From positions 1-35,255 of the forward strand of contig JABJAN010000061.1 in assembly GCA_018666135.1 (NCBI GenBank): DNA of 35,255 nt, read 5' to 3'. Shown piece by piece: positions 8,509-17,115 of the stretch (its first letter is position 1; every line of letters starts with the position of its first letter). The stretch is from Alphaproteobacteria bacterium (GTDB lineage: Bacteria; Pseudomonadota; Alphaproteobacteria; Puniceispirillales; Puniceispirillaceae). The notes below the pieces were generated by a model. The model worked only from the letters and a program-made list of their open reading frames with translations. It had not been told where the DNA came from and searched no databases. Position numbers and translations under genes: made by a program.

Positions 8509-9171
8509 CTAGAGTAGCAAGGGGGGGTGTTGTTCTGTATTTGGGAGAATAAGAGAGGCATTATCATTTGCTACATTGCCAACTGCTTTTGAAACTTTAT
8601 GCCACTTAAAAAAATGACCTTCTGCTGCATCAAGACACTCATCTTCGATAGATTGCGACTTACCTAACCAATGCTGCCAATATTTTCTTTGTAATAACAA
8701 AGGGGTGCGGTGATGCAGGCGAGCAAGGTTTCCTTTTGCAGCTGCTGTTACAATCACAAAGCATGCTTGCTCCCCTTGATTAAAACGAAGACCCGCAAAT
8801 GCCATCACTCTGCTATCTTTGAGGCTTATGTAATATGGTGTTTTTTCTGCATCCCATTCATACCATCCAGACGCAAGCACAAGACATCTTTGATGTTTGA
8901 AAGCCTCTTTAAATAATGGCTTTTCTGATAGTGTTTCAGAACGGGCATTGATAATTCGTTTCACCAAATTTGACTGCCAAACACCAAACCTATCTTGTGT
9001 ATTTAGACTAAGATTAGAAATAGTATTTTCTGGCATCCGATTTTGTGTGAGTGTTAAACTTGTCTGGGATGGCGCAATATTCCAGCGATTTGGATAATTC
9101 TGTTCTGTTTTTAGTGCAAAACGATGCATTAATTCTTCATTTGTGGTAGTTAGCGTAAATCGTCCGCACAT
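8509..9171 (-). CDS. SOS response-associated peptidase / abasic-site processing protein (HMCES/YedK family)
   Basis: This 220-residue protein belongs to the SRAP family, which forms a covalent, protective crosslink with abasic sites in single-stranded DNA. The N terminus MCGRFTL supplies catalytic Cys2, exposed after Met removal. NARSET near residue 75 holds the conserved Asn, ASGWYEW near 102 the conserved Glu, and RLHHRTPLLL the conserved His. The length is usual. The start is fixed by MCGRF even though there is no good ribosome-binding site. The last codons span a run of seven G on the plus strand (8521-8527), encoding HPP; slippage there would alter only the extreme C terminus. It converges on the AlkA-like gene. 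No LexA-type box is obvious upstream by eye. Confidence 0.94.
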   Translation of the reverse strand: MCGRFTLTTTNEELMHRFALKTEQNYPNRWNIAPSQTSLTLTQNRMPENTISNLSLNTQDRFGVWQSNLVKRIINARSETLSEKPLFKEAFKHQRCLVLASGWYEWDAEKTPYYISLKDSRVMAFAGLRFNQGEQACFVIVTAAAKGNLARLHHRTPLLLQRKYWQHWLGKSQSIEDECLDAAEGHFFKWHKVSKAVGNVANDNASLILPNTEQHPPLLL

Positions 9172-9266
9172 ATGACGTAAATCTATCTTATTGATGTTTT
9201 TTGGAATAAAATATTAAAAGTTACCTAACAAAATTTTGTCATATAAAAAGCCTAAAAACAATCTAT

Positions 9267-9291
9267 AATTTGACTGAATTTGACTGAATTT
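9267..9291. repeat. Short tandem repeat, 10-bp unit aatttgactg, 2.5 copies
   Basis: Two perfect copies of aatttgactg are followed by a half copy in the divergent region between the HMCES/YedK gene and tsaC. A TATAAT at 9264-9269 overlaps the first copy, but no good -35 sits at the right distance. The repeat could be an operator for a dimeric regulator or simple slippage. Confidence 0.6.
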
Positions 9292-9323
9292 AACACTGCT
9301 ATGATTGAAAAAGATTCTTGATA

Positions 9324-10313
9324 ATGACCTTGCTCTCTGCCAATCAAATCAACGAAATCGAACTGGCTAGCCTCGCTTTACAGCAAGGTGAATTGGTTAT
9401 TTTTCCAACTGAGACTGTTTATGGCATTGGGGCTGATGCAAAAAACTCAAAAGCAGTGGCAAAATTATATGCCGCTAAAAATAGACCTCAATTTAATCCG
9501 TTAATTGTTCATTGTGCTTCAACAGAAATGGCATTTAGTCTTGTTAATACAACAAAACTTGCACGCGATCTTGCTCATGCATTTTGGCCAGGACCTTTAA
9601 GCATTATATTAAATTGCACAGAAAATAGCCCTATTAGTTCACTTGCGCGGGCTGGACTTTCCAGCATTGCGTTGCGTGTTCCTGCTAATTCAGTATGCAG
9701 AACTCTTCTTAAACTTGCCGATATTCCAATAGTAGCTCCTTCTGCTAATCCAAGTGGAAAAATAAGTCCAACTGATATTAAGCATCTAGATCAGGCGTTG
9801 ATGAGTAAATGTTCTCACATTATTGATGGTGGCAGATGTGATGCTGGCATTGAGTCAACCATTATAGATGCCCGTTTTGCAAATCCTGTAATTCTTCGCC
9901 CAGGTCCAATTACCCGTGCCAGTATTGAAAGTCATACAAAACTGCCCTGCAATTCAAGCAATTCAGGCAATTCAGGCGATTCAGGTGATTTGCCAGCTAA
10001 CAATAGACCTGATGCCCCAATTGCACCTGGTCAGCTTGCTAGCCATTACGCTCCAATCTCAGAAGTAAGAATAAATGCGTCAGAAAAACAAGATGGGGAG
10101 ATTTATATAGGCTTTGATTCTCCAAATGCGGACTATCATTTAACACAGACAGGAAATCTGGAGGAAGCCGCATCAAATTTATTTGATTTATTGCATCTTG
10201 CTGATACGAAAAGCCCCTCGAGAATAGCCGTTGCGCCAATTCCTAATATCGGCATAGGTGAGGCAATCAATGAGCGGTTAGCAAGAGCCTCTGCTCCCAG
10301 AGATTTTATATAA
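9324..10313 (+). CDS. tsaC: L-threonylcarbamoyladenylate synthase, Sua5 type (TsaC + Sua5 domain)
   Basis: This enzyme makes threonylcarbamoyl-AMP from threonine, bicarbonate and ATP, the first step of the t6A modification at position 37 of ANN-decoding tRNAs. The ATG at 9324 is preferred over the in-frame TTG at 9318; neither has a clear ribosome-binding site. The product is 329 residues. The YrdC domain covers about 8-195, with FPTETVYGIGADA at 28-40, KNRPQFNPLIVH, ALRVPAN and SANPSGKISPT. A linker at about 209-224 is a simple Asn-Ser-Gly/Asp-Ser-Gly repeat coded by a 9-bp DNA repeat. The Sua5 C-terminal domain follows, starting APGQLASHYAP. The long Sua5 form with an accessory domain is common in bacteria. 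It is followed by the D-2-hydroxyacid dehydrogenase gene 55 bp downstream. Confidence 0.94.
   Translation: MTLLSANQINEIELASLALQQGELVIFPTETVYGIGADAKNSKAVAKLYAAKNRPQFNPLIVHCASTEMAFSLVNTTKLARDLAHAFWPGPLSIILNCTENSPISSLARAGLSSIALRVPANSVCRTLLKLADIPIVAPSANPSGKISPTDIKHLDQALMSKCSHIIDGGRCDAGIESTIIDARFANPVILRPGPITRASIESHTKLPCNSSNSGNSGDSGDLPANNRPDAPIAPGQLASHYAPISEVRINASEKQDGEIYIGFDSPNADYHLTQTGNLEEAASNLFDLLHLADTKSPSRIAVAPIPNIGIGEAINERLARASAPRDFI
9951..9990 (+). repeat. 9-bp tandem repeat coding an Asn-Ser-Gly linker in tsaC
   Basis: Four consecutive 9-bp units (aattcaagc, aattcaggc, aattcaggc, gattcaggt) and a partial fifth encode NSS-NSG-NSG-DSG in frame. They fall exactly between the YrdC and Sua5 domains, where length changes would be tolerated. 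Units of nine preserve the frame. Confidence 0.9.
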
Positions 10314-10348
10314 TAAAGATGCGTTATAATATAATAAAGATGTGATAT
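10308..10348. repeat. 21-bp imperfect tandem repeat at the tsaC stop codon
   Basis: The 14-mer atataataaagatg occurs at 10308-10321 and again at 10329-10342, giving a 21-bp period. The first copy includes the tsaC stop codon, and the second leads into a ten-codon ORF (MKKVLQANGK, 10347-10379) whose stop overlaps the start of the next gene. It looks like a recent local duplication. Confidence 0.7.
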
Positions 10349-10368
10349 GAAAAAGGTTTTACAAGCAA

Positions 10369-11805
10369 ATGGGAAATGATTTTCTTAATAAAATTAGCAG
10401 TGATATTACCCCGTCTATTATTGTTACTGACCCAGAGGAGATGGCACCCTTTTTAACTGATTGGCGTGGAAATTTCACAGGAACAGCCAAAGCGATTTTA
10501 ATGCCAACAGATACAAACATGGTATCCAAGATAATGCAGATTGCACATGAGCAAAACCAAGTCGTCGTCCCTCAAGGAGGTAATACTGGTCTGGTGGGTG
10601 GTGGCATTCCAGATTCAAGCGGAAAAAGCATCATTTTAAGTCTACAAAAAATGAACCATATCATTGATTTTTCGTCAGATAACCGCACCATAACTGTGGA
10701 AGCTGGATGTATTTTACAAAATATTCATGAATTAGTTGAGGCTGAAAATTTATATTTTCCGTTAAGTCTTGCTGCCAAGGGAAGCTGCACGATTGGAGGC
10801 AATCTTGCAACAAATGCAGGCGGAATAAACGTATTAAGATATGGTACAATGAGAGAACAATGCCTTGGCATTGAAGTCGTTCTTGCTGATGGCACTATCA
10901 TTAATCAGCTATCCTCATTGAGAAAAGATAATACAGGCTATGATTTAAAAAACCTGTTTATAGGATCAGAAGGAACCCTTGGGATAATCACATCTGCCTG
11001 TCTAAAACTTGTATCTCTTCCAACAGCAAGAGCAACCGCAATAGCAGTAATAGACAAATTTGAGCATGCATTAAGTTTGTTAGATATGCTTCAACATCTC
11101 ACTGGCGACCAAGTAGAATCATTTGAGATTATGCCAAAAGTATTGTTAGACATCGTCTATAAGCAGTTTCCAGATATAAACCCGCCAATTCAGTTGAATG
11201 ATGGTTTTATTGTCTTAATCGAAGTAAGCTCATCCAAAGCAGATGATTTGGAAAATGATATTACTGGGAAATCAGCATTACAAAATGTGATGGAAAGTTT
11301 TTTAGAGAACGCCCTTAATCACGCGCTTATTTCTGATGCAGTTGTGGCAAATAATGAAGCCCAGAGACTCATATTCTGGTCAATACGTGAAAACGCACCA
11401 CAAGCAACAAAACAGGAATCCTGGCCAGTGAATACCGATATTTCTGTCAGACGAGATAAACTTGCCGAGTTTTACCAACATGCATCAGACGCCATTAGAA
11501 AAATTAGCCCTGATTGTAGGATATGTGGTTATGGACATGTTGGAGATGGTAATTTGCATTTCAACGTTGTAGAAGCTAGCGCAGGTGACCCTGATTGGTC
11601 AAAAAAACGGACAGAACTGTTATCTGCCATTTACTCATCATTATCTTTTTTTTCAGGTTCTATTAGCGCTGAACATGGTATCGGTCAGCTAAAAACTCAG
11701 CAGCTCATAGAAACTAAAGATCCTAATTATTACCGCATCATGACCATGATAAAAAATAATTTTGACCCAAAAAATTTACTTAATCCACATAGGATAATTA
11801 AGTGA
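10369..11805 (+). CDS. FAD-binding D-2-hydroxyacid (D-lactate/D-2-hydroxyglutarate) dehydrogenase
   Basis: This 478-residue protein is a VAO/GlcD-type flavoprotein. The FAD-binding PCMH domain covers about 35-215, with PQGGNTGLVGGG at 68-79, GCTIGGNLATNAGGINVLRY-like sequence near 140-160 and GSEGTLGIITSACLKL near 200. The C-terminal cap has CGYGHVGDGNLHFNV near 390, whose histidines bind metal and substrate, and SAEHGIG at 433-439 near the C terminus. This arrangement matches D-2-hydroxyglutarate dehydrogenase and related D-lactate dehydrogenases. D-2-hydroxyglutarate arises in serine synthesis through SerA, but no serA is adjacent, so the substrate is left open. An AAAGG lies rather far, about 12 bases, from the ATG. 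A ten-codon upstream ORF overlapping the start could couple translation. Confidence 0.9.
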   Translation: MGNDFLNKISSDITPSIIVTDPEEMAPFLTDWRGNFTGTAKAILMPTDTNMVSKIMQIAHEQNQVVVPQGGNTGLVGGGIPDSSGKSIILSLQKMNHIIDFSSDNRTITVEAGCILQNIHELVEAENLYFPLSLAAKGSCTIGGNLATNAGGINVLRYGTMREQCLGIEVVLADGTIINQLSSLRKDNTGYDLKNLFIGSEGTLGIITSACLKLVSLPTARATAIAVIDKFEHALSLLDMLQHLTGDQVESFEIMPKVLLDIVYKQFPDINPPIQLNDGFIVLIEVSSSKADDLENDITGKSALQNVMESFLENALNHALISDAVVANNEAQRLIFWSIRENAPQATKQESWPVNTDISVRRDKLAEFYQHASDAIRKISPDCRICGYGHVGDGNLHFNVVEASAGDPDWSKKRTELLSAIYSSLSFFSGSISAEHGIGQLKTQQLIETKDPNYYRIMTMIKNNFDPKNLLNPHRIIK

Positions 11806-11880
11806 CCATATTTAATATAAAGATAGCTCTGAAAAATTATTAATCTAAATAAAACAAAAAATTATAAGGATTGAAAATAA

Positions 11881-12438
11881 ATGGATGTTAAAATCATATC
11901 AACAAAACAAGATGTTCTTTCATTTTGGTTTGAAGAAATAAAACCAGAGCAACAATTTAAAAAAGATGCTGATTTTGACGCAATGCTAACCACTAGAGCG
12001 AGTGAGATTGTGCGAAAAGCCTTAAATGGTCAGATTGATAGCTGGGCAGAAACAGCAGATGGAACACTTGCCCTTATTATTATTCTAGACCAATTTACGC
12101 GAAACATCTTCAGAGATACACCTCACGCATTTTCAGGAGATGAAATGGCATTGGTTTTATGCCTGAAAGCAATTGCCTCTGATTGGTTTGATGAACTACC
12201 TAATAACCATAAGCATTTTTTATTGATGCCTATGATGCATAGTGAGGAGATATCAATTCAGAAAAAATCTCTTCCTTTTTTCCATCAGCTGTCAAATAAG
12301 CAGACATATGATTATGCTATAAAACATCACGATATTATATTAAAATTCGATCGATTTCCTCATCGAAATGCCATTTTAGGAAGACCAAGCACGAACGAAG
12401 AATTAGCGTTTTTAAAACAGCCAGGGTCTGCGTTTTAA
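11881..12438 (+). CDS. DUF924 family protein
   Basis: This 185-residue protein matches the DUF924 family, a helical TPR-like fold of unknown function common in Proteobacteria. Visible signatures are VLSFWFEE near residue 12, the central LIIILDQFTRNIFRDTPHAF near 60-80 with the conserved DQF-RN-FR motif, and HKHFLLMPMMHSE near 117-130. The C-terminal HRNAILGRPSTNEELAFL is the family's usual ending. It lacks a signal peptide. AAGGA lies ten bases before the ATG. It starts 75 bp after the D-2-hydroxyacid dehydrogenase gene and may share its transcript. It converges on the GT9 gene, with three bases between the two stop codons and no terminator between them. The biochemical role is unknown. Confidence 0.92.
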   Translation: MDVKIISTKQDVLSFWFEEIKPEQQFKKDADFDAMLTTRASEIVRKALNGQIDSWAETADGTLALIIILDQFTRNIFRDTPHAFSGDEMALVLCLKAIASDWFDELPNNHKHFLLMPMMHSEEISIQKKSLPFFHQLSNKQTYDYAIKHHDIILKFDRFPHRNAILGRPSTNEELAFLKQPGSAF

Positions 12439-12441
12439 GTT

Positions 12442-13395
12442 TTACATACCGCCAAGTTTATTTAATGCGTTAAGCACATCTTCAACCTTAATATTTTGGA
12501 TATTTGCCTGATATATATAGTCAGCAGCCACTCCCATTGGTGATGACATATTAGGATTGGTATCTGCTCCCATTAACATTAATGTTGGCACGCTTGTGCA
12601 CGCAGCAAGGAACGTTGGACCAGTATCATTTCCTATTACGCATTTTGCATTTGCACATAATTGAGCAAGCTCAGCTAAATTTGTTCTATTTATTAAATTT
12701 TCAACATTTGGATTTAACGCACAAATTTCATCCCCAATTGGGGTTTCAGTTTTAGTTCCCACTAGATAAGACTTAATGCCAAATTCATTCATTCTAATTG
12801 ATAAATGGGCGTAGTTTTTTGCAGCCCATCTCTTGCTTGGTTTCTGCGCAGAAGAGCCAGGTATAATAATACAATAGGGGTGTTGTATGCCAAAAGAATC
12901 TATCACAGGAGACGCGTTACCACACAGCCATGATAAATCCGCCTTATGTTCACTTGCGCCAAGCATTTTAACAGCTTCAAGCATACGGTTTCGATTATTC
13001 ACATTAGTAAAATTTGGCATAGGATGGCTGCATCCTGCAACTGTTCCAAACCATTTTCGTCCTGGTTTTTTATAAAACCAATTATAATAAACAGCTGTTC
13101 GCTTTGAACATTGCAGGTCAATAACAGCTGTCCACTCTTTGGCAAATAAACCTCTTATTTGAAGCAGCTGCCCGATTTGATAAAGTGGAGCTCTTTTATC
13201 ACTTATAACAGAGTCAAAATAAGGCATGGAGGCTGACAGGGAATCAAATGGAGGGCTTGTAAGAAGTGTTAGATGCGCTGATGCAAAACTTTTACGAAGG
13301 CTTTCAAAGGCATCCAAACCTTGAATCATATCACCAAGTGCGCCATGTTTTATTATTAAAAACTGTTCTTTTTGTGCATTTTGGGATTCGTTCAT
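12442..13395 (-). CDS. Glycosyltransferase family 9 (ADP-heptose:LPS heptosyltransferase-like)
   Basis: This 317-residue protein is a GT9 heptosyltransferase-type enzyme, expected to add heptose or a related sugar to the LPS inner core at the cytoplasmic face of the inner membrane. The N-terminal Rossmann half begins FLIIKHGALGDMIQGLDAFE (residues 12-31), where HGALGDMI is the acceptor-site loop. The donor half contains IIPGSSAQKPSKRW at 177-190 and the nucleotide-sugar motif GNDTGPTFLAA at 255-265. There is no signal peptide or membrane anchor. It is divergently paired with lptD over a 114-bp gap, which fits an LPS role. The particular heptosyltransferase (WaaC, F or Q) cannot be decided from sequence alone, and no other core genes are present. 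Confidence 0.9.
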   Translation of the reverse strand: MNESQNAQKEQFLIIKHGALGDMIQGLDAFESLRKSFASAHLTLLTSPPFDSLSASMPYFDSVISDKRAPLYQIGQLLQIRGLFAKEWTAVIDLQCSKRTAVYYNWFYKKPGRKWFGTVAGCSHPMPNFTNVNNRNRMLEAVKMLGASEHKADLSWLCGNASPVIDSFGIQHPYCIIIPGSSAQKPSKRWAAKNYAHLSIRMNEFGIKSYLVGTKTETPIGDEICALNPNVENLINRTNLAELAQLCANAKCVIGNDTGPTFLAACTSVPTLMLMGADTNPNMSSPMGVAADYIYQANIQNIKVEDVLNALNKLGGM

Positions 13396-13509
13396 TATAA
13401 AATCTTACATAGTTTTTCTTTGATAGTGAATTTACAACAGAGCCCATAAAATGTAAGGTTATTTAATATTTTTGCTTTTTAATTATAACGAGATAATAGA
13501 AATTTTCAT

Positions 13510-15678
13510 ATGCTTTCATCAAATTTTATTATCTCAGCTATCAAATATTTTCTAACTCTTATTTTTTTAGTAGGTTTAACCAACCTTGCAAATGCTCAAG
13601 TAAACGACAGCTCTACTGAAACAGGCGAAGTGCTTTTTGAAGCTGATGTAATTGAAGTCAATCAACAAGAAGGTACTATTATTGCTGAAAAAAACGTTGT
13701 TTTTGAGCAAGGTCAATATAGGCTAACTGCCGATAAAATAATATATAGCAAGCTTAACAGCACAGCAAATGCGCATGGTAATGTTGTTTTAACCACAAAT
13801 GATGGGATTGTTAGTAAAGCTGACGAAATACAGCTTGACGATAATTTTGCCAGAATAATAGCCACCCCCTTATTAACAGAGCTTGCAGATGGCAGCCGCT
13901 TTACTGCAAGTAGCGGCGAGCGAGTGGAGGGCATCAAAGCAATTTATAGGGATGGTAAATTTTCACCTTGTATTTGTGATTACGAGGCAGGGGAGACGCC
14001 AATTTGGGATTTGCGTTCCTCCTTGATTTACCATGACATTCAAACAAAAACCATTCGACATGAAAATGTTAGGGTCCATGTTCTTGGTCTTCCTGTTGTA
14101 TTTTTACCCTGGATTGCGCATCCAGACCCGTCTGTTAACAGACGCACCGGCGTGCTTGCACCTGTCCTTAGTTTTTCAGAAGATTTGGGAACAATTACAA
14201 CTACACCCGTATTTCTAGTAGTTGATAACACAAGTGATATAGAGTTTCGTCCGAAAATTACATCAAACAGAGGTAACGTGCTTGAAACAAGATATCGAAA
14301 ATTATGGGATAACGCTGACCTAAACGCAAAATTTTATGCAGGCAACGTCTCTACCTTTGATAGCAACAGAGAATTGGTGACAGCAACAGATATAGAATTA
14401 TCATCAAACATTCAGAATGACTGGAAGATTAACCTTGATTTAAAACGGAGTTCTCAAGACACCTTTCTTAGAAGATACAACTTTAATAGCGATACAATTT
14501 TGAAATCACAATTTAATGGAAGCAAAACCACAAATAACAGCTTTTACAATGTCGAATTCTCCGAAACGCAGAACTTAACAGATACAGACTCAGAAAAAAA
14601 TTCCCCCATATTGATGCCATCTATAACATTTGAAAATACCCGTAAAGGTTTTTCTAAATTTCAAATAGTTAAAACCAAAATGCATGCAAATCACGTTCGA
14701 AATGATCTTGGGCATGATATTGCCAGATGGAATATTGAACAAACGCTTGTTGCCAGCAACAACACAAACCTTGGTATAATTGATAATGAGATTGGATATT
14801 TAGGAAGTTTATATTACATAAATCAACGTGACGATGACTATACAATGACTGGTGATATATCTAGAGCTAATATCCATGTATCTTCTAGCTGGAAAAATCA
14901 TTACAGCTATCAAATGAACCAAAATGCATTAATTTTTGAGCCAAAAATTAAACTTACTTTTATTGGCGGCGATGATAAAAATAATGATATTCCAAATCGA
15001 GATGCTGCCGATTTTCGAATTGATGCTGCTAACATGTTTTTAACACACCGTTTTCAGGGATATGACTATGTTATGCCAGGAGCAAGAGCTGACATTGGCT
15101 TGTCTGCCTTCACAAATTCAAATCTTTTAGGCTCCCTACACGGTTTTGTTGGTGTTTCAAAACGATATTCAGGTCAAGTACCACATGGCCTTACAACTGG
15201 CCCTGATTCTGACCTGTCTGACTATGTAGCTACTTTTTCAACAGAAAAGGATAGCATTTATACCTTTAGCTGGTCTGGCAGACTAAATTCAGCTTCATCA
15301 AACCTTGATGAATCAAAAACCAAATTAAGCGCTAATTTTAAAAATACTTCATTTACATTGGCTCATACCCAATTGACAAAAAACTATTTTACGTCTGCTG
15401 ATAACGACTTGGAAGAAGCCTCAATTTCAGTGGCACATAAATTAGATAATGGCGTTAGGTTTTCTGGAACAAAAAATTGGGACTTGTCAGATGGTACTGT
15501 TAATAGTAACAAATCATCCTTCCTTATATCTTGGTCTGATGGTCTGCAAGATTGTCTAACTATTTCTCTTGGCTACGAAAATGACCCACAATCTGACAGA
15601 GACATCAAATCCACTGAAACCTATCAATTTCTTTTGAATTTTAAATATCTGGGTGGTGTACCCTATGATAGTAATTAA
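13510..15678 (+). CDS. lptD: LPS-assembly outer membrane protein LptD
   Basis: This 722-residue protein is the outer-membrane translocon that, with LptE, inserts LPS into the outer leaflet. A signal peptide ends at NLANA (cleavage after residue 29). The periplasmic OstA/LptA-like beta-jellyroll covers about 38-150 (LTADKIIYSKLNSTANAHGN). The LptD family segment FSPCICDYEAGETPIWDLRS is at 151-170, followed by GLPVVFLPWIAHPDP near 192. The remainder to residue 722 is the beta-barrel. Cysteines sit at 154, 156 and near 682, so an interdomain disulfide as in E. coli LptD is possible with different positions. The Shine-Dalgarno sequence is weak. It is monocistronic here, without surA or pdxA downstream, and divergent from the GT9 gene. 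Confidence 0.95.
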   Translation: MLSSNFIISAIKYFLTLIFLVGLTNLANAQVNDSSTETGEVLFEADVIEVNQQEGTIIAEKNVVFEQGQYRLTADKIIYSKLNSTANAHGNVVLTTNDGIVSKADEIQLDDNFARIIATPLLTELADGSRFTASSGERVEGIKAIYRDGKFSPCICDYEAGETPIWDLRSSLIYHDIQTKTIRHENVRVHVLGLPVVFLPWIAHPDPSVNRRTGVLAPVLSFSEDLGTITTTPVFLVVDNTSDIEFRPKITSNRGNVLETRYRKLWDNADLNAKFYAGNVSTFDSNRELVTATDIELSSNIQNDWKINLDLKRSSQDTFLRRYNFNSDTILKSQFNGSKTTNNSFYNVEFSETQNLTDTDSEKNSPILMPSITFENTRKGFSKFQIVKTKMHANHVRNDLGHDIARWNIEQTLVASNNTNLGIIDNEIGYLGSLYYINQRDDDYTMTGDISRANIHVSSSWKNHYSYQMNQNALIFEPKIKLTFIGGDDKNNDIPNRDAADFRIDAANMFLTHRFQGYDYVMPGARADIGLSAFTNSNLLGSLHGFVGVSKRYSGQVPHGLTTGPDSDLSDYVATFSTEKDSIYTFSWSGRLNSASSNLDESKTKLSANFKNTSFTLAHTQLTKNYFTSADNDLEEASISVAHKLDNGVRFSGTKNWDLSDGTVNSNKSSFLISWSDGLQDCLTISLGYENDPQSDRDIKSTETYQFLLNFKYLGGVPYDSN

Positions 15679-15828
15679 TATAAATTCAGAAAAATAAGAT
15701 TATTCCCCTGTTCCCATTATATTCAAATTGTGGCGCTGGTTGTGGATTAGTTCAAGATAATCAAAACAGAAAAGAATGGTTTAGTAACATTCTAATTGAT
15801 TTCTTAAATTTATAAACTGTACTGATTA

Positions 15829-16359
15829 TCACCATAAATCTGGTTTAGTAAGAGCATCAACACACCCAAACTTCACTGGTATATTTGGAACAGCAATTTC
15901 ATTCAGCATCATTCCTGTCCATCCAAATGGATATTCCAGTGGATATGGCGGAATAAATAAACCACCTATTTCTGCTTTAAACCCAAACCGTCCATAATAG
16001 TCAGGATCACCATAAACCAGCAAAACACCGGTTCCATCATTAGTGAGCATCTCGATACCCCTACTGATGAGTTTTGAGCCTACACCTTGTTTCTGATGTT
16101 CTGGAGAAACACCCAGAGGAGCAAGAATATATCCAGATATACCAGAGTCAGCTTTTAAGAAAATTGGACTGTAGCACACATAACCAATTATTTGATTGTC
16201 TACTTCTCCAACTAATGACTTGATTGATGGACTGGTAATTTCTCTTGATAGTTCTTCAACAAGCCTGCTAATAACTTTGTTTTCTTCGCTTGGAAACGCA
16301 GTCTCAATAACCTTCTGGATTGAGTTCAAATCTGTTTCTTGAGCAAGTCTAATATTCAT
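15829..16359 (-). CDS. GNAT family N-acetyltransferase
   Basis: This 176-residue protein is a GNAT acyltransferase resembling the YhbS group. It starts MNIRLAQETDLNSIQKVIE. The acetyl-CoA pyrophosphate-binding motif A is LGVSPEHQKQGVGSKLISRG near 97-116, with Q-x-x-G-V-G visible. The C-terminal VLLVYGDPDYYGRFGFKAE near 125-150 is the motif B region typical of YhbS-like proteins. The substrate cannot be told; family members acetylate small molecules or protein N termini. The ATG at 16359 has AAAGG close upstream. It stands alone, convergent with lptD across 150 bp and flanked upstream by the longest gene-free stretch of the window. Confidence 0.9.
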   Translation of the reverse strand: MNIRLAQETDLNSIQKVIETAFPSEENKVISRLVEELSREITSPSIKSLVGEVDNQIIGYVCYSPIFLKADSGISGYILAPLGVSPEHQKQGVGSKLISRGIEMLTNDGTGVLLVYGDPDYYGRFGFKAEIGGLFIPPYPLEYPFGWTGMMLNEIAVPNIPVKFGCVDALTKPDLW

Positions 16360-17115
16360 GACCTTTACCTATCAGGACTGGCATATTGGAGATATTTGGG
16401 ATATATGTTCTAAAATTCTCTATTTCAAATTTATACATTGCATTGCATCTTTTATCACGCTCTTACTTCTTTTTCAAAATAGAAAAGACATGGGCTGACT
16501 AGAACATAAATCCTATCGGCGTTTTGTATCTTTGTTCATTCAACCAGTAGACAATTTTTTATACCCCTTGCCTTATTTATCTTTGATGATTTGGTGCCGT
16601 GAAACTTGGTAATCCGTTTTTTGTGAATATCAAAGGAAAGATACTTTCAAAGTCACAGAGAAAACAAATAGTCCTTAATAAAGTGCGCCTGTTGGCAATT
16701 ACTCAACTGTAACTAAAAGTCGGAGTGGACTGTACAGTTTTCCATGCCAACCTAACAGGTAACGTCACTATATCTTATTAAACTCATCTATTTAGTGAAA
16801 ATCATTATTCTGGTTGGCTATTAGACCTCTATCAATTCATTTCTGAGCATCATCAGCAAGGTCTGACCTTTGGATGCTTTTGCAGATTGGTTGAACAAAG
16901 ACCTATATCTGACAAAGACCTATATCTGACTGTGTAAAATATGCCCTTTAAGAGTATTCATATCCATTCAATTTTAAAAAAGGATTGGCAAAAAAGAGTT
17001 CCTGAAAGGCGAATATTAACTAGTTTGGTAAGACTTAAATATATAAGTGGTGGATAAGACTATTTTGATGAGTAAAATTGAGTTTTCCAGGGTTGAGGAT
17101 TAATTCATATATCTA
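16360..17115. other. 756-bp stretch without an intact gene; possible transposase remnants
   Basis: No ORF with a convincing start, ribosome-binding site and length is present in any frame, and no tRNA-like or riboswitch-like element is seen. On the minus strand, fragments resemble the end of a DDE transposase: NCTVHSDF at about 16719-16739 (compare HSD of the IS3/rve core) and YWLNEQRYKTPIGFMF then stop at 16499-16549 (compare the C-terminal YN-R-H-L-G-P motif). The spacing, about 200 bases, is about right, but stops and frame changes intervene. A 17-bp tandem duplication lies at 16895-16928. I read it as decayed mobile DNA, at low confidence. Confidence 0.35.
16895..16928. repeat. Perfect 17-bp tandem duplication
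   Basis: acaaagacctatatctg is present twice, directly adjacent, at 16895-16911 and 16912-16928. It is in the gene-free stretch and looks like recent replication slippage. Confidence 0.9.

Noticed and set aside
16598-16712. A 37-codon plus-strand ORF starting GTG AAA CTT in the gene-free stretch
   Set aside because: It has no ribosome-binding site, no recognisable similarity, and a length expected by chance.
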